DNA of 64,000 nt from positions 744,001 through 808,000 of the forward strand of contig NZ_CP040882.1 in assembly GCF_006337085.1 (NCBI RefSeq). Direction: 5' to 3'. A program made the translations under genes and the position numbers. Each line of letters begins with the position of its first letter. Positions within the stretch are counted from its first letter, which is position 1. The DNA comes from Sutterella faecalis. Lineage in GTDB: Bacteria; Pseudomonadota; Gammaproteobacteria; Burkholderiales; Burkholderiaceae_F. Below, piece after piece: positions 59,317-64,000 of the stretch. The notes beneath the pieces were generated by a model, which saw only the letters and a list, made by a program, of their open reading frames with translations, was not told the DNA's origin and did no database searches.

Positions 59317-60655
59317 GTTCGTCTCCCTCTTTCATTGCACTCATATCCACCTCTGCCGGAGCCTTCAACCGCTCGAGCGCACCGGAAATAGAGGCTTCAG
59401 AATCAATGAGGTAGATGGAGGAAAGGACGATTTCGTCGCCTGCATTCACCCCCGCGACGGCGGCGGTGCTCCCCGAAGCATCCTTAATGGCAACCGGCGT
59501 CGGATAAAAACGGCCGTCGCGCTTCACAATGACCCGCGTCATGCGGCCGTCGTCGATCACGGCTTCGCGCGGAATGAGAATTCCCCTTTCGCCCGGCGCA
59601 TCAATATGAAGCACGGCCGTCATGCCGGGGCGAAGCGTTCCTTTGGGGTTGGCGACCTGAAGGCGGAGTCTCAGCGTCCGCGTTGATGCGTCTGCTCCGG
59701 GAAGAAGGGCATCGGAGAGTACTTTCCAGGATTCTCCGGGGAAGGCGTCCGACGTGAGGCTGAATTTTGTTCCTTCCCTCGAGACGTCCCGCGCATAGGC
59801 TTCCGGGATGGAGGCGACGACCCAGATAGGGTCGATGCCCTCAATTTCCGCAACCGTCTGAGAGGCATTGACGTTCATGCCGGCGCGCATGGAGATTGCC
59901 GTCACGACGCCGCTGATCGGCGCTTCTATCGTGAAGACGGTCTTCACGCGGCGCGTGCGGATGAGGTCGTCGATGTCCTTCTGCGGCATGCCGAGGAGTT
60001 TGAGGCGCCTCAGCGTCCCCTCAATCGCCCCCTGAGGCGCATGCGTTTCCCGCTGCACAAGATATTCCGTCTGCGCTTCCGTCCACCCCGGGATCGTAAG
60101 TTTTGCGAGGACCTCGCCCGCCTTCACGGGGTCCCCCACGGCAAGCGGCGAGACCGATTCGACGAAGCCTCCGGATCGCGCCTGCACGACGGCATAGTCG
60201 TGTTCATTCAAAACCACTTCCGCAGCAAGCCTCGCCTCTTTTCTGAGCTCACCCTCCTGCGCGATCGTTGTCCGCAGTCCCAGCGACTGCTCAACGGCCG
60301 GCGATACGGCAACCGACGGCGCCTCGCCGCCATCGCCCGCATCCGCTTCATCGGCATATTTCGGCACGAGATCCATGTCCATAAAGGGCGAGGGCCCGGG
60401 CTTCGGGAAGTGCGCATCGGGCTTCATCGGATCGTACCAATAAAGCACGGGGCGGCCGTCGGCATCGGGCTCGGCAAGCTCCACGCCCTCCGGCGCCTTT
60501 TTCCCGGCGGCGGCGGGAAGCGGTGCTTCCGTTTTCGGCATCCCGGCGCTCTGGTGCTTCATGTAAAGCATTACGCCGGCTCCGCCCAGGGCGAGACCGG
60601 CAATGAGCGCGAGAACAACGGGGAAAATGCGGAATTTCTGCGGGGCATCAGACAT
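59300..60655 (-). CDS. cusB: CusB-type periplasmic adaptor with heavy-metal-binding domain
   Basis: 451 residues. One N-terminal membrane helix (VVLALIAGLALGGAGVMLYM) then the short metal-binding domain YWYDPMKPDAHFPKPGPS and FMDMDLVPKYA near 70-100. After this come the lipoyl, hairpin and barrel domains of a membrane fusion protein (SGGFVESVSPLAVGDPVKAG; IEAPISGVVTAISMRAGMNV). It takes metal from CusF and hands it to CusA. Confidence 0.92.
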   Translation of the reverse strand: MSDAPQKFRIFPVVLALIAGLALGGAGVMLYMKHQSAGMPKTEAPLPAAAGKKAPEGVELAEPDADGRPVLYWYDPMKPDAHFPKPGPSPFMDMDLVPKYADEADAGDGGEAPSVAVSPAVEQSLGLRTTIAQEGELRKEARLAAEVVLNEHDYAVVQARSGGFVESVSPLAVGDPVKAGEVLAKLTIPGWTEAQTEYLVQRETHAPQGAIEGTLRRLKLLGMPQKDIDDLIRTRRVKTVFTIEAPISGVVTAISMRAGMNVNASQTVAEIEGIDPIWVVASIPEAYARDVSREGTKFSLTSDAFPGESWKVLSDALLPGADASTRTLRLRLQVANPKGTLRPGMTAVLHIDAPGERGILIPREAVIDDGRMTRVIVKRDGRFYPTPVAIKDASGSTAAVAGVNAGDEIVLSSIYLIDSEASISGALERLKAPAEVDMSAMKEGDEHDRAH

Positions 60656-60769
60656 GAGGTTCTTCTTTTTACAGGCGACGAGGATTGCCCGGGACTTCAG
60701 GAACCTCGGACAAGGCTCCCGGTCCCGGCGCCTTGTCCGGGCTTACTCAGCAACGGCAAAGGAATCTCT

Positions 60770-61126
60770 TCAGTGCGAGAGCGTCTGAAGAACAGAAAGC
60801 GTGCCTTCCTGAACGAAGGTGAAGGTCACCTTGTCGCCCGCCTTGACGCCCTCGACCATCTTCGGATCGCGGAAGGTAAAGCGCATCGTCATCGCGGGCC
60901 ACTTGAGTTCCGGAATCGGTTCGTGGCTGATCGTCACCTTCCCCGACTTCATGTCGACCGACTTGACGACGCCCTTTGCGGCAACAGCATTCTGAGAAGC
61001 CTGAGCGCTTTCGCCCTGCATCATTCCCATATGAGCGGAATGATCCATGCCGGCCATGCTGCCGTCAGCGGCATAAACGGAAGCGGAAAGAACTGCCAGA
61101 ACACCAAGAGCAAACATGCGATTCAT
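60770..61126 (-). CDS. cusF: periplasmic copper/silver-binding protein CusF
   Basis: 118 residues. Signal peptide to about 19, a His/Met-rich linker (SMAGMDHSAHMGMMQ), and the CusF OB-fold motif HEPIPELKWPAMTMRF, where His, Trp and the two Met form the Cu(I)/Ag(I) site. First gene of the cus operon, 114 bp before cusB. Confidence 0.93.
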   Translation of the reverse strand: MNRMFALGVLAVLSASVYAADGSMAGMDHSAHMGMMQGESAQASQNAVAAKGVVKSVDMKSGKVTISHEPIPELKWPAMTMRFTFRDPKMVEGVKAGDKVTFTFVQEGTLSVLQTLSH

Positions 61127-61184
61127 TTTGAAAATCTCCTTTTTTCAAGAGTGAAGCACCGATATGGGTAGAAACGATCATAGT

Positions 61185-61198
61185 GTATACCCCTATAC
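61185..61198. promoter_or_regulatory. possible metal-responsive operator GTATA-CCCC-TATAC
   Basis: Inverted pentamers around CCCC, 58 bp upstream of cusF. The form recalls CsoR-type sites; no regulator gene adjoins. In the rest of 61127-61524 I see nothing I can name. Confidence 0.45.
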
Positions 61199-61524
61199 GT
61201 ACGATGTCGAATTGAATGGTTTCAGGCTATGAACCTGAATTTCTGTTTTCAAATGCCGCGCTCTCATGCAATTTCCAGAGGGACCACGAGTGAATCCATT
61301 GAAATTCATGGATAAGCATCAGAATAAATCGAATAAACGCAAAATTTTCCAACGTATTCGTTCTGAATCCAATTCGCTAAGCGGAAACGCCTAGGATCAG
61401 GGCTTTGCCGCCCGAATCAGGGTGTTAGGATTTTTGCTACCCGGAAGCCGGAGGCTTTCGGGGAGCAAGTTTCTTTCGGAGCTTCAGGCTTCACTAGCGA
61501 TGCCGGGAGCTCAGCAAAAAGTGG

Positions 61525-62565
61525 ATGAAAAATAAAATGGAACCCAAAAAAGACATCGACTGGTCGAAGCTCGGCTTCGGCTACACCGCCACTGAATATC
61601 GCTGGCAGGCTACCTGGGAAGACGGCAAGTGGACCGAAGACGGCCTCGTTGAGGATCCGAAGCTTCACCTTTACGAATCCGCCTGCGTCTTCCAGTACTC
61701 GCAGAGCTGCTTCGAAGGCCTGAAGGCCTACCGCACGAAGGAAGGCAAGATCGTTACCTTCCGTCCGGACATGAATGCCGAACGCATGTACAACTCCGCA
61801 CAGCGCCTTGAGATGCCGCCCCTTCCGAAGGAGCTCTTCCTCAAGTCGATCGACGAAGTCGTCCGCGCCAATGCCCAGTGGGTTCCGCCCTACGGCACCG
61901 GCTGCTCGCTCTACATCCGTCCCTTCATGATCGGTTCGGGCCCGCAGATCGGCGTCGCTCCGGCTCCCTCCTACCTCTACCGCGTCTTCGTGATGCCGGT
62001 TGGCGCCTACTTCAAGGGCGCCGTGAAGCCCCTGAAGCTCTGCGTTTCCGACTTCGACCGCGCGGCTCCGCACGGCACGGGCGACATCAAGGCGGGCCTC
62101 AACTACGCGATGTCTCTCCATCCGACGATGGAAGCCCACCGCAACGGCTATGCCGAGAACCTCTACCTCGATCCGCAGACCCGCACCTACGTTGAGGAAA
62201 CCGGCGGCGCCAACATCCTCTTCGTTGATCAGGACAACACGCTCGTCGTTCCGAAGTCGAACTCGATTCTTCCGTCGATCACCCGGCGCTCCCTCGTCTA
62301 CGTCGGCGAACACTATCTCGGCCTCAAGGTTGTTGAACGCCAGGTTCGCTTCGACGAGATCAAGAACTTCAAGGAATGCTGCCTCTGCGGCACGGCCGCA
62401 GTGCTCGCCCCGGTGGGCCTCATCCACACCCACGAAGGCGACATCATGATTCCGTCCGGCATGGACAAGATGGGCGAAGTGTGCACGAAGCTGCGCACGA
62501 CCCTCACGGGCATCCAGGACGGCGCCATTGAAGCTCCGAAGGGCTGGATCCGCGAGATCTGCTGA
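61525..62565 (+). CDS. ilvE: branched-chain amino acid aminotransferase
   Basis: 346-residue class IV PLP enzyme that interconverts Val, Leu and Ile with their 2-oxo acids. Conserved: SQSCFEGLKAYRTKEGKI near 59, GTGDIKAGLNYAMS near 191 with the PLP lysine, and ETGGANILFV and LPSITRRSL. The true start may be the ATG at 61537 (MEPKKDIDW), as neither start has a strong Shine-Dalgarno. Single gene with its own terminator. Confidence 0.93.
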   Translation: MKNKMEPKKDIDWSKLGFGYTATEYRWQATWEDGKWTEDGLVEDPKLHLYESACVFQYSQSCFEGLKAYRTKEGKIVTFRPDMNAERMYNSAQRLEMPPLPKELFLKSIDEVVRANAQWVPPYGTGCSLYIRPFMIGSGPQIGVAPAPSYLYRVFVMPVGAYFKGAVKPLKLCVSDFDRAAPHGTGDIKAGLNYAMSLHPTMEAHRNGYAENLYLDPQTRTYVEETGGANILFVDQDNTLVVPKSNSILPSITRRSLVYVGEHYLGLKVVERQVRFDEIKNFKECCLCGTAAVLAPVGLIHTHEGDIMIPSGMDKMGEVCTKLRTTLTGIQDGAIEAPKGWIREIC

Positions 62566-62598
62566 TAGCTTGACATTAAGCTGACAGCTCATTTGCAG

Positions 62599-62626
62599 AC
62601 AGGCTCCTTCGGGAGCCTGTTTTTTG
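62599..62626 (+). terminator. terminator of ilvE
   Basis: ACAGGCTCC, TTCG-type loop, GGAGCCTGT, then TTTTTTG. Confidence 0.92.
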
Positions 62627-62640
62627 CTGTAATGTATTGA

Positions 62641-62728
62641 TTTCCCTGCTCATCCGCAGGGGTGTTTCTCTAGAGTATTAGGTATCGCCCTGATATTTCT
62701 AGTTTCCCCGCGCGAGCGGGGTTTTTCG
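62641..62728. repeat. pair of CRISPR-like repeats 33 nt apart
   Basis: The 28-mer at 62641-62668 ends in GGGGTGTTTC like the array repeat at 47.4 kb. The one at 62702-62728 shares a 13-bp core, CGCGCGAGCGGGG, with the repeat at 47445-47472. The spacing is that of a repeat-spacer unit. Alternatively the second is just a terminator (CCCCGC-GCGA-GCGGGG-TTTTT). Confidence 0.4.
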
Positions 62729-62730
62729 GG

Positions 62731-62762
62731 AACGCCGGTCTTCGGGCCGGCGTTTCTTTTTT
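62731..62762 (+). terminator. plus-strand terminator hairpin
   Basis: AACGCCGG (62731-62738) with CCGGCGTT (62747-62754), then TCTTTTTT. It follows another hairpin with T5 (62705-62725), although ilvE already ends at 62599-62626. Confidence 0.8.
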
Positions 62763-62806
62763 GTTGCTGAGAGAGTCCAATCGGCGGCGACTTGCGCGGC
62801 TTTCCC

Positions 62807-63772
62807 TCAATAAAATTCGGGATGCATCTCTCTCAGTTCAGCAAGCGTCTCGCGCTCGCGCTCTGCCATCCATTCGACAAAGACCTGAACGCGGCGCCGC
62901 TCCCAGGCTTCTTCTGACGCAAAGACATAGCAGTCAAGGGGCGCTCTATGCCAACCGGGGAGCACCTGGATGAGAAGCTTCGACTCGAGGAGCGCCGCGC
63001 AGTGGTAGAGCGGGAGATCCGGCACGATCCCGCCGCCCATGGCAGCGGCCCGCTGTGCGGACATGAGGTTGTGCACCACCATCCGCTGCTTCCAATGGAG
63101 CTTCTCCTCCCGGTCTCCCCGCCGCAGAGACGTCGTCGAATTTCTCGTCGGACTGTTGATGAGAATCCCGGCATGCAGGCGCAGGTCCTTCGGCTCGAGC
63201 GGCATCCCGTGACGGCGGACGTAAAGGGGTGACGCACAGGCAATGAAGGGCATGACGCCGCAATGACGCCGCACCACATTCGCCGGGATCTTCTCGGGCC
63301 CGTAGCCCACGATCACATCAATGGGTTCGCCGTCCGTCGACGTGAAGCCCGAAGGAATGGGCGCCGAAAGTTCATAGAGCTCGAGCTGAATTTCCGGATA
63401 CGTCATCTGGAATTCCACAAGCTTCGGAATGATTTCATGCGGTCCGATGCCGGCGTGCGACGCCACGCGGATGACGCCCGCCAACCGGTCGCGGTCGCCC
63501 CTCAGTTCGGCTAGAAATGCATCCTGCGCCGAAAGAATGGGAGCTACCTTTGCATAAGCCCGGCGGCCAAGCTCAGTGAGGGCGGCAGGGCGCGAAGCCC
63601 GTGAGAAAAGCGGCGACCCGATCTCCGTCTCGAGCGCCTTAAGCGTCCGGCTCACGGTGCTCGGCTCAACGCCGAGCTTGTCGCAGGCGGCGTTGATGCC
63701 TCCGGCAGCAACTCGGGACTTTCCCTCAAGTATTGCATGCTGCGCAATATTTAAGTGCGTTTCATTGCTCAT
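62807..63772 (-). CDS. LysR-family transcription regulator
   Basis: 321 residues. N-terminal HTH (VAAGGINAACDKLGVEPSTVSRTLKALE, split here as AACDKLGVEPSTVSRTLK) near 24-50, followed by a periplasmic-binding-like effector domain (VIRVASHAGIGPHEIIPKL near 99). Divergent from the gene starting at 63964, its likely target. Note that the HTH is preceded by an unusual IAQHAILEGKS stretch rather than the common FV-start. Confidence 0.88.
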   Translation of the reverse strand: MSNETHLNIAQHAILEGKSRVAAGGINAACDKLGVEPSTVSRTLKALETEIGSPLFSRASRPAALTELGRRAYAKVAPILSAQDAFLAELRGDRDRLAGVIRVASHAGIGPHEIIPKLVEFQMTYPEIQLELYELSAPIPSGFTSTDGEPIDVIVGYGPEKIPANVVRRHCGVMPFIACASPLYVRRHGMPLEPKDLRLHAGILINSPTRNSTTSLRRGDREEKLHWKQRMVVHNLMSAQRAAAMGGGIVPDLPLYHCAALLESKLLIQVLPGWHRAPLDCYVFASEEAWERRRVQVFVEWMAERERETLAELREMHPEFY

Positions 63773-63963
63773 TAAATTCCCGATAAACAGAGACTCCCGA
63801 AAGGTTCTTCAGCATCTTCACCTCTCTAATTGCATATAACGCAATATTTGCATAGTACGCATTGCATTTACAACAATGATGAATTTTTCGAGAATAGGCG
63901 CCGAACCTCACCGAAAGACCACTTTCAAGGTCCTCATTCAACCCTTCAAGGAGATTCCCAATC

Positions 63964-64000
63964 ATGACCTGGCTTATCTGGCTCGCGCTTGCCGTGATCG
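63964..64000 (+). CDS. start of a membrane protein gene (cut by right edge)
   Basis: ATG at 63964 with AAGGAGA 9 bases upstream; the 12 visible codons (MTWLIWLALAVI) form a hydrophobic helix. The divergent LysR gene suggests a regulated transporter or membrane enzyme. Too short to classify. Confidence 0.6.
   Translation, partial: MTWLIWLALAVI

Noticed and set aside
62705..62725. Hairpin taken only as the LysR gene terminator
   Set aside because: The T tract is on the plus strand, the wrong side for the minus-strand LysR gene.

Overview
The window reads as chromosomal DNA from a GC-rich gut betaproteobacterium, most likely Sutterellaceae (Sutterella or a close relative). This is an inference from gene content: Tat-exported fumarate-reductase-like flavoproteins, a periplasmic tetraheme cytochrome c, a DcuC-type dicarboxylate carrier, peptide uptake and peptidases, and little sugar metabolism. 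No rRNA or tRNA gene was recognised.

Layout, left to right. (1) 1-2668: an IS66-type element, cut by the left edge, whose right end truncates a periplasmic L-asparaginase gene. (2) 3.4-8.7 kb: a tetraheme cytochrome plus Tat flavoprotein operon, divergent from a TtrS/TtrR-like two-component system; probably an anaerobic respiration module with its own sensor. (3) 8.8-11.8 kb: a tripartite ABC importer with a lipoprotein receptor. (4) 12.0-18.2 kb: a short-chain dehydrogenase, a DcuC-type carrier, an OFA-type MFS carrier (frameshifted C-terminus), an AbgA-like amidohydrolase and a GntR/UTRA regulator. The palindrome GTCCGATATCGGAC or a close variant lies upstream of the carriers and of abgA, which suggests one small regulon. 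(5) 18.3-24.2 kb: a rhodanese, a MarR-controlled RND efflux operon with a broken pump gene, and ogt. (6) 24.4-36.0 kb: an M20 amidohydrolase whose terminator hairpin has been split by an IS4/IS1634-like element, tcdA, a four-gene peptide ABC importer and a phosphodiesterase-like hydrolase. (7) 36.1-41.2 kb and 47.6-50.4 kb: two halves, on opposite strands, of an aryl-polyene/unusual-fatty-acid type cluster (ketoacyl-synthase-like protein, two acyltransferases, two acyl carrier proteins, COG4648 membrane protein, adenylate ligase-dehydratase fusion, LolA-like protein, glycosyltransferase). Between them lie an iron alcohol dehydrogenase, a Crp-type regulator, a second Tat flavoprotein, a second IS4/IS1634-like element and a small orphan CRISPR array of type I-E form. 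(8) 50.5-52.9 kb: an IS1202/ISNCY-like element with an 18-bp target duplication and a regular array of about 17 degenerate 22-23 bp subterminal repeats. (9) 53.0-64.0 kb: a KefB-like antiporter, a TRIC/UPF0126 membrane protein, a CusF-CusB-CusA copper/silver efflux operon, ilvE, a second possible CRISPR remnant, a LysR regulator and the first codons of a divergent membrane protein.

Four insertion sequences in 53 kb, two frameshifted transporter genes, one truncated enzyme gene and an orphan CRISPR array indicate a region under active remodelling. The least explained structures are the repeat array and folded right end of the IS1202-like element, the split polyene-type cluster, and the two CRISPR-like remnants without cas genes.
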